From positions 6,684,501 through 6,748,500 of the forward strand of contig CM052360.1 in the NCBI GenBank assembly GCA_028551475.1: DNA of 64,000 bases. Reading direction: 5' to 3'. Origin of the DNA: Casuarina equisetifolia (taxonomy: Eukaryota > Streptophyta > Magnoliopsida > Fagales > Casuarinaceae). The first letter of the stretch is position 1; each line of letters begins with the position of its first letter. The position numbers and the translations under genes were made by a program. The notes under the pieces were generated by a model. The model searched no databases and was not told where the DNA came from. It saw only the letters and a list, made by a program, of their open reading frames with translations. This document shows positions 49,752 through 60,619 of the stretch, one piece after another.

Positions 49752-51429
49752 CAGAGGCTAAAAAGAACACCCTTTTAGGCTCTCGTAATAAAGACCCAAA
49801 TACAAAAAGTCATCTCTCTGTCGCTCCCTCTCTGCTTCAGAGTTTACAGGCCTAGACAGCCTATGGCCTTTGCCTGACATTCCAAGATACTGTGATATCT
49901 AACATGTACTTAACACGGGTAGAAATATAATTATACAGGGGTAATTCGAATCATATTCTAACACCCTTTTCCCTCTTCTTCCTCGTTCCGTACAACGGAT
50001 ACTGTTTCAGGCTGAAAAGATTGGGAAGATACCATTACCATGAGTTGGGGCTTGTGGGGTAGCGCCCCATCAATCACCCAGGCTTCTCTTACAGGAAAGA
50101 ACGACACCCACCTTTGTTTAAAGGACCCCATCCCGAATTTTCAAATCGGCACCGTGTTTCCTCTCTCATGGAAGCCCAAGGGAAACAAATAAGAATATAA
50201 AAAATAAGAGATTATGCAAGAGAGGACTGTTATTTGTTTTATCTATGTATACCTGTGATACCTTCAATCTGTTGGGATTATTAAGAAAGAATAGCATAAA
50301 GAATACCTATAAGGAATATAACAAAGCAAAACCCAGATGAAGAAAATGACAGACAACAGTTTTTACAATATGCCAAATAAAAACACTTAAAAAAAAAAAA
50401 AAAGAACTCACCAACAGTGAGAGAACTGAGCACGCAACATGAAATGACATTAAAGAAGAAGCTTAAGACTAAAACCCTATATTATAAGAAAAGCGTTGGG
50501 GGGTTATTATATGTTTCTCACCCTTGGTGTATTTTTCTTTTTCCGAGGGTGGTGGCCAATGGTGGGAGAAGAAAAACTTAACCCTAATAACATGCAGAGC
50601 TACCTGTCAAAAGACAAACTTGGCCCAACTAAGTTCACATACAAGCCTAGATACCGAAGGACAGTTCAGGGTTTCAGCCACCCTTGATTGAGACGGAGTG
50701 CCCTCATAATCAAAGACCATAGATGGAAAACAATGATATATTTGGCTACAGGTATGGAAATTGAAAGTCGGTGAAAAAGCAGCGTGGGGATTAGCAGAGC
50801 GTGTCGCGTTTGAAACGGCAAAATCTCCTGGACTTAACCAAAGAGATAAGACCCAGAAATAAAGGTGCCGTAACTACTGCGCCTTCCGAATTTAATACAC
50901 GCATTTATTTAAACGCTTCAAAATTAGTCCCACCCTCCCATGCCTTTCTCTGCCTCTCTCTCTCTGTTGTAATTTCCTATTTTAGCATCTCTGCAGACAG
51001 ATTTTATATTCGCCACCAAACCAAACCTTACACGTATCAATGGTTTTCCTTAAAAGATTATATGTGGTTCGCAGTTATATTTGGACATCTGCATAATAAT
51101 CCGAGGTGGTCGGTACTATTTGCGGATAGAGACTACCAGCAGAAATAGTTGCCAATTGACTGCATTTTTTAAGGAATACACATGTACTTTTGGACCTGTT
51201 TCCGGCCATGCGTAAGCTTCTTAGGTGGCTTGTACTGTAGTTGAAGGAAAGATGATCGCAAAAGGATTCCTTATCTCCAAACAGTGATGAACAAGATGCA
51301 GCCGAAACTACAGGTAACAAATGGGTGATAAACAAGAACTGCCGGCATCGTACTTATTCTAGAACTGGATAAACTCAAGTTCTATAGCCATTCTAAACAG
51401 GTTGAGTTTGAGCCCTGTTAAACTGCTGT
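49752..51429. other. Intergenic, promoter side of the ARID-HMG gene
   Basis: No gene recognised. It contains short A-runs and a (CT)-rich stretch near 50950-50970. The right end touches the PHT1 pseudogene. Confidence 0.4.
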
Positions 51430-52140
51430 TCTCCCTGTTCTCCTTCACCCTCCCTTAACATCTCCTCCAGCGATTTACCCTACTATTCCGGCACCAGAAA
51501 CGTGAACATCAGCCCGAGCACGTTTACCACGCCGAGTACAATGAGAGAATTTTTCATAGCAATTCCAGCTGGGTAACCCGTATCAGTCTTTGACTTGTCT
51601 TGACTTTGTGATGCATACAAGAAGCCAAATGCTCCCACCATTGCACCGGCCTTGCCGGAAGCCACCGAAATGCCATGGCAGGTTGATCGGAACCTTGGAG
51701 GGAAAATCTCCGCTGGCACGATGAATGTAGTGCTATTGGTTCCGAAATTGGTGAGGAAGAAGGTCAGAGAGTAGTTATCACCGACTTCGGCGAGCTCCCA
51801 AAGGGAAGGCCGGATGCAATGGAGCACCTAACCATAAGCAAGAGGGTTATGCAATAGACGCGCTTCCGTACCATCCAGAGAAGAGCTGGCCGACTTGGGC
51901 TGCACAGAACACGACCCCATTGAATTCGGCCGTCACATTAGGAGGCAGACTGCGGGGCATCGACGAGCACTTGACGTAGTAATATATGCGGCCTAGGAGC
52001 TTGGTGACGAGGGAGATGCAGAAGAGATCCTACGAATCGGGGAAGAGCCCCGTTTCCTCGTTGACCACTGCGGTGAAGTGGCATAGCTGAGTCTTGGCTC
52101 GGTCGAGCATGCCAAGGATCTCAACTTGGTCATTTTCCAT
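51430..52140 (-). pseudogene. PHT1: PHT1-type phosphate transporter pseudogene with large internal deletion
   Basis: PHT1 proteins are ~530-residue, 12-span H+/phosphate symporters of the plasma membrane. Here an ATG-started N-terminal part (MENDQVEILGMLDRAKTQ, later [19 protein letters not shown] and [11 protein letters not shown]) has an internal TAG where family members have Tyr, then loses a few codons and the frame near the conserved GDKMGRK loop. A short out-of-frame piece ([22 protein letters not shown]) follows, and the sequence jumps to the C-terminal part ([69 protein letters not shown]). About 300 residues of the middle are missing. Two stops precede a GKSLEEM remnant. No introns separate the parts. 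It cannot transport phosphate. Confidence 0.92.
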
Positions 52141-52389
52141 GGTGGTTCGTGGACTACTCCAAGTTCTTGAGCTTCTTGAATCGAGTCCTCTCAGAACATT
52201 TTGTGTAACTTACAACGAAACGTGAAGAACGATTGGAGTCGCTGGGGCCGCTTTTATAGAGCTTTCAGCGAGCAACTCTTGAACTTGAGTTCTTAAGTAG
52301 CGAGCAACTCTCACTCAACGTGTGAAATTCTGTTAAGGAAGTCTTTCTAAAATTCTGTTAAGAGAATCTCTCACATAACCCTAAACCAT

Positions 52390-52562
52390 TGCTAGAACGC
52401 TCCGCATCAGGTGCAAAAACAAAAATTGCTAACTTACAAGCAGGCTTCTCACTTTTTAACTGGTTAGACAGCCAACTATCTTTACTAAAGACTTAACGTG
52501 TGAGAGAGTGGTGGAACGCTTCACATCATGTGCAAAAACCAAAAATTGTAAACTTATAAATG
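52390..52562. repeat. Two imperfect ~50-bp direct repeats
   Basis: GAACGCTCCGCATCAGGTGC near 52397 and GAACGCTTCACATCATGTGC near 52514, each followed by AAAAAC(C)AAAAATTG and similar sequence, about 120 bp apart. They lie upstream of the PHT1 pseudogene. The differences are mainly C-to-T or G-to-A. Confidence 0.6.
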
Positions 52563-53295
52563 GGGTGTGTAACCCTAATAATAAAATCAACAACCAAATT
52601 TACTTATATCATTTTTTATATGATACGTGGGATGAGTTGTTTTTCTTTAATTCCACTAGTAAAAGCACCAAATTTAGTATCTTCTACATTAAATTCGTTA
52701 TTTTCATGCGTAAATTCATTATCTCCATAATCTAAAAAGGACTATCCAACTAACTAAATAGGGTAACAACATATGGTTCAAAAACTCGGACATATAATAT
52801 TTGAAAGGAACTTCATGAGATAATAAAGTTTTAAAAGTACCATAAAAATAAAGGAGCTCTTTTCTGTGCTTTAGAAGTTAAAATGATGAAGAGCAGGATG
52901 AAAATTCTCAAGGTGATTAGAACTGTGTGTGAGCTCTAAGATTTGTTGTTTGGAAGGGAAGGTGATTTTGGCAAGATGACCCATTGTCTTTCTCTGTGTG
53001 GAGGCCTGATATTTTCAAATTTCAATGCAAGTGCTAGACATTGAAAACTTATCATCTTTACTTTGTTAGATGATCTATTGATTGTCCATGAAAAGGAAAG
53101 TGCCTCAAACTCTTTCAAAAGATGTTTGAATTCACTTCTTCATTGGTGGTATTGCTTATAAAGTATATTGATACACAAAAGATAAACATTTTATATTGTA
53201 CAACAACTTCATTGGATTCTTTGAATACATTGTATTACAAACTAAGAATACGAGGTAATAAAAAAAAAAAGGCAACAACGGTTGCCTCAGCTAGA

Positions 53296-54057
53296 CTTAT
53301 TTACAAACACCATAGCTTATTTAAAAAATTCTCAAACTATATGGGCTTTCACAGAAGATTATTTGCCTCCATTACAGTTGTTAAAATTAGGGCCTACATT
53401 TAAAACACGTGTTCAAAGGTGTAATACCTCAGGCTAGTAATAAGGCTACAAAACAAGCTATTGATTCTAGTGTTAGACTACATAATTCCCAACATACCCC
53501 ATTCAGAAAGCCATAGGCTAAAGTGGGATAAACCCAACCCAATAAATTAATGTCTAAGCCTTATATAGGGAACAACCCAGGTAGCTTGATGGCTCGACCC
53601 TAATGTAACCTGGCTTATTTACAATCACCATAGCTTATTTAAAAAATTCTCAAACTATATAGGCTTTCACAAAAGATCATTTGCCTCCATTACAATTGTT
53701 AAAATCAGGGCCTGTATTTAAAACACGTGTTCAAAGGTGTAATACCTCAAGCTATTAATAAGGCTACAAACAAGCTACTAATTCTAGTGTTGGACTACAT
53801 AATTCCCAACATACTCCATTCGAAAGGCCATAGGCTAAAGTGGGATAAACCCAACCCAATAAGTAATGTCCAAGCCCTGTATAGGGAACAACCTAAGTAG
53901 CTTGATGGCTCAACCCTAATGTAACTTGGCTTTGATACCATGCTAAAGTTAAGGCCCACACTAAAAACACATGTTCAAAGGTGAAATACCCATAATCATT
54001 AATAAGGCCATAGAATAGGTCATCTGATTCTGGTGTGGGATTACATAATTCCCAAAA
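53296..54057 (-). mobile_element. TRIM-type miniature LTR element with three LTRs in a tandem array
   Basis: Read on the minus strand: an LTR-like ~115-117-bp unit occurs at 54057-53941, 53811-53697 and 53494-53379, starting TGTTGGGAATTATGTAGTC (first T/G changed in the first copy) and ending ...AGCA or ...AACA. The first is followed at once by TGGTATCAAAGCC (53940-53928), a near match to the tRNA-iMet primer site. A ~115-bp internal piece (with GTTGGGTTTATCCCACTTT) leads to the second LTR. The block internal-LTR-spacer of 318 bp is then repeated in tandem. No coding capacity. A core of 361 bp with tiny LTRs fits TRIM elements; the extra LTR fits unequal recombination, known for TRIM families. 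Confidence 0.75.
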
Positions 54058-54339
54058 ATAGTATTGAAAGCTTTATTATCTGTTATCTCATTCCATCTAA
54101 AATTCTTGTTCTTAAGTAAATTCATAATATGTGCATCGATTGCCTATAGACAAGTATCAATGTCCTATAGTACCCAATTAATCATAAGAAATCTTGATAC
54201 CTTATAAGGGTAAAAGGTGTTGGCCATATCAACATATCATCAATCTTGTTTCTATTAACTAACACCCCTTATAACTAAAATTGTAGCCCAAGTAATATGC
54301 TTTTCCATTTCAAAGCATTTCAATTGAATAAGGAGAGTT

Positions 54340-54811
54340 TTCTTTTTTCTTAAAGAGAACAAATAGGTTTAAGCTTAACAACTAAAAGTGATTCTTCAAC
54401 TTCATCAACACTACTTGCCCTCTAAAAATATTAGTGCTAGTTTTTTATAAGCACATACAACCTTTGATGATGAACATCCTTCCATGTTGTGGTGTTCATC
54501 ACCCTTTGATGATTAAGTTAATGACTTTGATCTTGCATTTTATGTTGAACTTCAAGTTGAACTAAACCATCTTGCCACTTAAGTTATGTTTGGCCAAGAG
54601 TTCTTTTAAGTTATACATTAGGATAATGGATAGTCTTTTTGTTAGTTCCAATTACTTAATCAACAGATGTTTGAATAACTTCCTTATAAACTTGAACAAT
54701 ATATATTTGAGTAATGATAGCATTCTTAATAGCCTAAATTTGACAAAGAATAACCTTCATTGCAAGTTCAACATGTTCTAAGTATGAAGAATTATCATAA
54801 CAAATACAGTT
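54340..54811 (+). repeat. Left arm, part A, of an inverted Copia-like repeat
   Basis: Matches 60600-60100 in inverted orientation. For example, GTGATTCTTCAACTT, the TATCCATTATCCTAATGTATAA block and TGGCCAA-GAGTTCTT are all shared after reverse complement. It is continuous with the LTR-like part at 55496 once the TRIM at 54812-55495 is removed. Badly decayed, no frame. Confidence 0.7.
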
Positions 54812-55495
54812 TGTTGGATTTATTTAGCCAAACATCTCTATTGTACTCGAATAGGACTAACTGTCAAATCAACAATAATTGGTATGTAGTTAGGTGCAAT
54901 GCTTTGTGCTCACTCATTACTCAGTGTAAGACTTTGCATTGCCAAGAGTTAGTTGCAAAAGGGGGTCCAAGTGAACCTAGTGTGAAAAAGACCTTATAAG
55001 TTGGCCCAAGTACTTAAGCCTAAGTGGTTAACATGACATGTGTGAGAGTGTTAAGATAATAAGATAGTACCTTGGCTGTTAACAATTAATTTTGGCTTTA
55101 TGGTAGCACTTGATAATCTTAACAATTGGTATCAAAGGGAGGTCACAAGTTTGAGTCTTAGCAAATTTTAGAAGGAGGGGGATTGTTAAGTTTATTTAGC
55201 CTAACATCCCCTTTATACTCCAATGGAACTACTTGCCCAACTTGTGGCACCTAGTGCGTAGTCAAATGTAGCACTTTGTGCCCACCCATTACTTAATGTG
55301 GGGTTTTATGTTACCAACAGTTAGCTGCAAAGGGGAGTCTAAGTGGACCTAGTGTGTAGGGGCCTTGTGGCTTGGCTTGAGTACTCAAGCTTAAGTGGTT
55401 AGTACAACTTATGTGGAAGTGTTAGATAATAAGGTAATGCCTTAGTTATCAACAATTGCTTTTGGCCTAATGGTAGCACCTAGTGATCCTAACCA
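54812..55495 (+). mobile_element. TRIM: miniature LTR retrotransposon, 684 bp
   Basis: Two direct ~312-bp repeats, 54812-55124 (TGTTGGATTTATTTAGCC...TTAACA) and 55184-55495 (TGTTAAGTTTATTTAGCC...CTAACCA), flank only 59 bp. That short centre begins with a primer-binding site TGGTATCAAAGG (55127-55138) and ends with a purine tract GAAGGAGGGGGA (55171-55182). This is the minimal LTR-PBS-PPT-LTR plan of TRIMs, with no coding capacity. AGTT flanks both ends as a likely 4-5-bp target duplication. The related inverted arm (about 60110-60080) has the uninterrupted empty site. The LTRs differ at many bases, so the insertion is old. Confidence 0.88.
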
Positions 55496-56230
55496 AGTTT
55501 GCTTTGGTTGCACAATAGGTTAATAATGTCAAATAGTTACCTTTCTCTTCTCATGGTTTATTACGACCTTATCAATCATCCTCTTAATGTATACATGCTC
55601 AAGATATTGATAATGGTTTAATCTTTCGTGGTTATGCAAGCAAACCGAATTTTAAGAGCATTACAAAATATAAATTCGTAAATTGGTTTTCCTTTTAAAA
55701 ATTTACCACCTCCATTTATAAGTTTTGCACCCATTGCATATAACATCCCTTGTGGTAATAAGCAAGTTAGCTTTTTGAAAAAGCAAGTTACACTCCTAAC
55801 CATAGGCATGGATTTACCAATCCAAATGCCAAATGAAGAAGGTGCAAGCTCGAACGTTGAATTGATTGGTTCTTCTCATTAGTGCATGTAAGAAAAGATA
55901 ATGAAGGGCCCACGAATTTACACATTCTTTTCATTGGCTAAGTTTGTACATGTTATAATCATTTATGCCTTTCCTTGTAACTTTAGTGTGCAAGTGTAGA
56001 AACAACTATCCATCTTTTGTGTATAAATAAGTAGCTTGTAGGAAGTATAAAGTGTGAAAAAACATTAGTTGTTTTATCTTTTAAAGCTCATTAGCTCTTT
56101 CAAAGGTTTTTAGCTTATTTTTTCTTGTGTTCAAGCTTTTTGAAATACAACTCCTTTTAAGCTTCCTTTCTATCTTTCCACCAAATTTTCATATTCTTCT
56201 TTGTATTAAAGCAAGGTTCCAAGATTCAAC
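55496..56230 (+). repeat. Copia-like LTR copy 1 (plus orientation)
   Basis: Closely similar to 57665-58440 (same strand) and to 60100-59340 (inverted). Shared landmarks are CCTTATCAATCATCCTCTTAAT, a TATA-like GTATAAATAAGTAGCTTG and a pyrimidine-rich end running into TTTGTATTAAAGC (~56200-56215), a decayed tRNA-iMet primer site. The short minus-strand frame within it (55809-55618) also occurs, decayed, in the other copies. I read it as an LTR or LTR-proximal copy; the outer boundary is uncertain. Confidence 0.65.
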
Positions 56231-56494
56231 AAAATAGTTGTTATTGTTACTTCATTCATTCAAGTGAATAGTTGCTAAGGCCTTTAAATTAAGAGTACTC
56301 CTATTTGATTTTCTAGTTGATTTACCACCTTAAGTATTTGTGGTTGTCTAGTTCTAGTAGTTGCAAGCCTAAAACCTTTGCCTTGTGAGATAGAAAGTCA
56401 TGTGAAACCCCTTCCTTTAACATATTCACGTCCACTACATCCTTTTCTTTATGATGAGTAAGCAACATAATCATTTATAATAGTGTATCAATGT

Positions 56495-57656
56495 TTATAA
56501 ATACTATAGAAAATTAAAAGAACCCATTAGGGTTACAAATACATAAAGAACAATGTTGACAATTATTGGATTATCTAGCATAACAAGAGTTCAAAAGGAA
56601 TCGTACCTAGTGGAGTAAAAGCATAAATTTGGAAAAAATATTTAAGTGCTTTAAAAAAACAAGGATGAAGAAAATGTTACAAAAGGTTTAAGAAAAAAAA
56701 AGATTACCTTAAAATTTTGTGGAAGATGATGATAGATTGCTTGGAGAGAATTTAAGAGATTCAACAATCAATCACCTTACATGGAAGAGGAAAAGGAAGA
56801 TTGTTGACTAAAGATTATAATCCAAGAACATTAAAGAGACATAAAGATAATGGTTTGAAAGTTTTAAAGTGGTTTAGGCACCTTTTTCCATTAGTCTCCT
56901 AGAGTCCTAGGAGGAGATATTGTGGAAGCATAAAAAATAGCAACAACTAGTAATAAAAAGGGATAAAGTTTAGTCTTGAAGGGGTGAAATTGTTAAAATT
57001 TATTCACACATTTGACTTTGATTTTGAAGGGGTGAAATTGTTACAATATGCCAAATAAAGTTTAGTTTTTCAACATCTCTCTTCCTCTTTTATGATTTGA
57101 TAAAAAAAGAAAAGAAAATGTTTTAAAAACTATTGTTTCATTGATAAATGAGGTAAAGAGGAGAAAATAAGGAGGTCGAGATAAGGTGAAAGTCACCTAG
57201 GTTAACCAAAATTAATAGGCCAAGGTTGAAGTGGTTGGAGGAGATGGGAATGAAAGGAATATATCGATGCCAACACATCCTATTCCTTTTATCTTTTGGC
57301 CTCCCTCCTTACTAAACAATAAATGGGGTTGGTGAATTTCTTTATCCTTCCTTCTCTCTTCAATTATGCATTTGGTAGTCATTTTTGGAACATAATTAGA
57401 GTTTGGATAGGTCAAAACATATAATAGTTGATTCAAACATATAAATTTAAGTCCAAACACCTTCCTTCAGTAGCACCTAGGAGAATTACCACCTAAGCGA
57501 TGAAGGTTTAAAATACTTCATTTCCAAATAAATTCCATAACATCTCCCACCCTACCTTGTTAAGAAAAGAAAAGAAAAAAAAAGAAAAGGTAAATTCAAA
57601 TTAATGCAATTTATGTGGTTAATCTCAAAAGATTTCAAGCATTTTACTTTTAAGTA
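56495..57656 (+). repeat. Diverged copy of the UBP/SERF intergenic region
   Basis: Collinear with about 22535-23580, the 5' leader and promoter side of the UBP gene. Shared stretches include AGATTGCTTGGAGAG, CACCTTACATGGAAGAG, AAAGGAAGATTGTTG, GATTTCTTTATCCTTCCT and ATGCATTTG.TAGTCA. The copy differs by many C-to-T and G-to-A changes (AACGTTAAAG reads AACATTAAAG) and small indels, and holds ~30 extra bases near 57235-57290. No UBP coding sequence came with it. It lies between Copia-like copies 1 and 2. Confidence 0.88.
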
Positions 57657-57664
57657 AGGACAGT

Positions 57665-58440
57665 GTTTTTATCAATCTATATTTGACATAAGACAACCTT
57701 GACAACAATTGGAGTTTGTTTTAGTGCATAAGAAGTTAAAAATGTTGAATAGTTGCCCTTCCCTTTTTATGGTTTGTTACAACCTTATCAATCATCCTCT
57801 TAATATATGCATGTTTAAGATATTATAGTGGTTTAATTTCTTTCTTTATTGGGTAAGCAAACCAAGCTTTTAGAACATTGTAGAACATAAATTTGCATGC
57901 TAGTTTTCCTTTGGAAAATTTACCACTTTCTCTATTTATGAGCTTTGCACCTGTTGCATATAACATTGCCAATGGTAATAAGCAAGTTAGCTTTCTGATT
58001 GAAGAAGTTGCATTCCTAACCATAGGGATGGATCTCCTAATCTAAATGCCAAATAGAAAAGGTGTAGGCTCAAACATTGAATTAGTTGGTTCATCTTGTT
58101 ACTGCATATAAGGGAAAATAATGGAGAGCTTATGAATTTGCACATTCTCTTCACTAGCCAAATGTTTACATGTTGTTGTAACTCTTTATGCCATTTCTTG
58201 TAACTTTAGTATGGAAGTAGTAGAAATAGCTACCCATATTTTATGAATAAATATGTAGCTTGTAGGAATTATAAAGTATGGAAAAACATTAATTGTTTCA
58301 TCTTATAAAGCTTTTAAGCTCTTTCAAAGCTTTTTAGCTCTTTTTTTTGTGTTTTAGCTTTTCAAAGCACAACTCCTTCAAAGTTTTTTTCCCTATCTTT
58401 CCACTAAGTCTTCATATTTTTCTTGGTATTAGAGCATGAT
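57665..58440 (+). repeat. Copia-like LTR copy 2 (plus orientation)
   Basis: Same sequence as copy 1 with heavy substitution. It ends at CTTGGTATTAGAGCATGATC (~58423-58442), the clearest of the three decayed tRNA-iMet primer sites. Its left edge abuts the UBP/SERF-derived block. Just after it a short plus-strand piece (about 58465-58510) resembles the start of a Copia gag. Sequence related to 56335-56480 follows. Confidence 0.7.
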
Positions 58441-58548
58441 CAAATGTTCTCCAACATTCAATCACAAAATGTCGCCTTTTTTCATAGATCTGACAAGTTA
58501 AATTATGGTGAATGGGAAAATTCACCACATCCTCCTTTTGGTGTAAGT

Positions 58549-59330
58549 CTAAAACCTTTGCCTTGTGAGGTAAAGGGTTTTGTGAAACTTTTTCTTTAGT
58601 GTATCCACATCCATCGCATCCTCCTTTTGCTGTTGAGTAAGTGACATGATCATTTGCAATAGGATGAGTGATCCCTTGATGGTAGGCATGCCTAGCTTTA
58701 TGTGCTTGAAGCTATGACATAACCACATTGAATGAGGGAATAAGAGGATGAAACATTTCATCCTTAAAAGATTCATAGTTCTGACCCAAATTTTCAAATG
58801 AATGGTAAGTTTTGGTAGAATTAATCATAGGTTTACACTGGTTTAACAAACTTTTAAATTGAGATAAAAAGCTAAAAAAGTTTTACTTCTCTATTTAAAT
58901 TTTCAAGTTACGCAAGAAGCTTAAATTCTTAAGTTTCTATCTTTTAAGCAAAGTGACTTGTTAATTCTTCTCATACTTAAGCTGCAATTTCCAATTCAAA
59001 GATATGCCTCATTACCTCTTCAATGAGAGTGTTGATAATCTAGGATTTCACTAGCACATTGCTTTGCATCCACGATTCATTCTTTAGGTTTATTTCTTGG
59101 CTATCATTCACATGTTTAGGGAGATAAGGAATAGATCCATTGATAAACCTAGTGGGTTTTTGGGTTAGGCTAAAGGACTTCATTTGTGTCATCCAAGGAA
59201 TATTATTTGAGAATACCAAAGTTGCTTTAAATGACAAAAATGGGGAAAGGAAAAATATTTGAGTTTTTAGTCTTTCTTTGTGCCATGATAAACAGTATAC
59301 AAAGCAATTAGGATCAACATGCTCTAGCAT
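58549..59330 (-). pseudogene. Decayed Ty1-Copia gag
   Basis: On the minus strand, an open stretch 59330-59040 and following broken frames follow the UBN2-type gag pattern: an early IPWMTQMKSF, FINGSIPYLP, then SWMQSNVLVKSWIINTLIEE and a VxEEL-like motif, with many stops afterwards. Position fits: directly upstream on this strand lies TAGAGCATG, a decayed primer site, then an inverted LTR-like copy. No protease, integrase or reverse transcriptase follows. The left end meets plus-oriented LTR copy 2, so the two LTR copies face each other across this gag. Confidence 0.72.
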
Positions 59331-59339
59331 TAAGAAGAA

Positions 59340-60600
59340 AATGAAAATTTAGTGGAAAGATAAAAAAGAATCTTAAAGAAAGTTAAGCTTCAAAAAGCTA
59401 TATCACATGAAAAAGAGCTAAAAAACTTTAAAAGAGCTAAAGAATTTAAGAAGATGAAACAACTAATGTTTTTCCACACCTTGCATTTCCTACAATCTAC
59501 TTATTTATACGCAAAAGATTGGTAACTATTTCTACCACTTACATGTCTATTTGCACATCAAAATTACAAGAAAGGACATTAACACTTATAATAACATGAT
59601 GCAAAAATTTGGCTGGTGAAGAGAATGTGCAAATTCATAGGTTCTCTAGTATCTTCCCTTACATGTATTGATGAAATGAGCCAACTGATTCAGCATCTAA
59701 GCCTACACTTTCTCCATTTGGCATTTGGATTGGGAGACCCATTCCTATGGTTAGGGGTGCAATTTGTTTTATTAGAAAACCAACTTGCTCATTACCATGG
59801 GTGATGTTATGTGCAATAAGTGCAAAGCTCATAAATAAAGAAGGTGATAAATTTTCAAAAGGAAAACCAACTTGTAAATATATGTTCTATAATGCTCCAA
59901 AAGCCTAGTTTGCTTGCTTAACGAAGAAAGATAAATCCACATCCATACCTTTAGGAAAGATTAAACAAACCATTATCAATAACTTAGGAATGAATATATT
60001 AAGAGGATGACTAATAAGGTTGTAACAAATCATGACAAGAAAGAGGCAACTATTCAATATAATTAACTTGCTAAGCACCCAAAGCAAACTTCAATTGTAG
60101 TGATAATTCTCCACTCTTAAAAACATGTTAAATTTGTTGTGAAGCTTGTCTTTTGCCAAATATAGGTTGATAAGAAAACCATCGTACTCAAACATATGTT
60201 ATTCAAACTGATGAAGAAGTTAATCAAGTAATCCAAAGTAACAAAAGGGTTATCCATTATCCTAATGTATAAGCTAAAAGAACTCCTGGCCAAACATTAC
60301 TTAAGCGGCAAGATGGTCAAGTTCAACTTAAGAACTCTTGGCCAAATATTACTTGAGTGGCAAGATGGTCATGTTCAACTTAGAGCTCAACATAGAATGC
60401 AAGATCAAAATCATCAACCTTGATCATTAAGTGGTGACAGACATCATAACATGAAAGGCTATTCATCATCTTCGGGGGTAAGTAAACTAGTGTTGAAAAA
60501 GTTGAAGAATCACTTTCACTTTTTAAGATTAAACTAGTTTGTTGTCTATCCACGATTTTAGTCGGCATCATTAGTTTTTCTGAAGGTACCAATTTTTTTT
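59340..60600 (-). repeat. Inverted Copia-like LTR copy 3 plus part A (right arm)
   Basis: Inverted counterpart of 54340-54811 + 55496-56230. On this arm parts A and LTR are continuous, with no TRIM between them. It ends, on the minus strand, at the decayed primer site near 59335. A copy of the small conserved frame is visible on the plus strand at about 59750-59910, broken by TAG. Confidence 0.7.
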
Positions 60601-60619
60601 AAAATCCCAGAGTTAGTAC

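Noticed and set aside
51483-51827. Intact short transporter-like gene
   Set aside because: It is the C-terminal remnant of a PHT1 gene joined by deletion to out-of-frame N-terminal parts, with stops before its tail.
53296-54057. CRISPR-like direct repeats
   Set aside because: Units are 318 bp with LTR ends and a primer site, and the genome is a plant; these are TRIM repeats.
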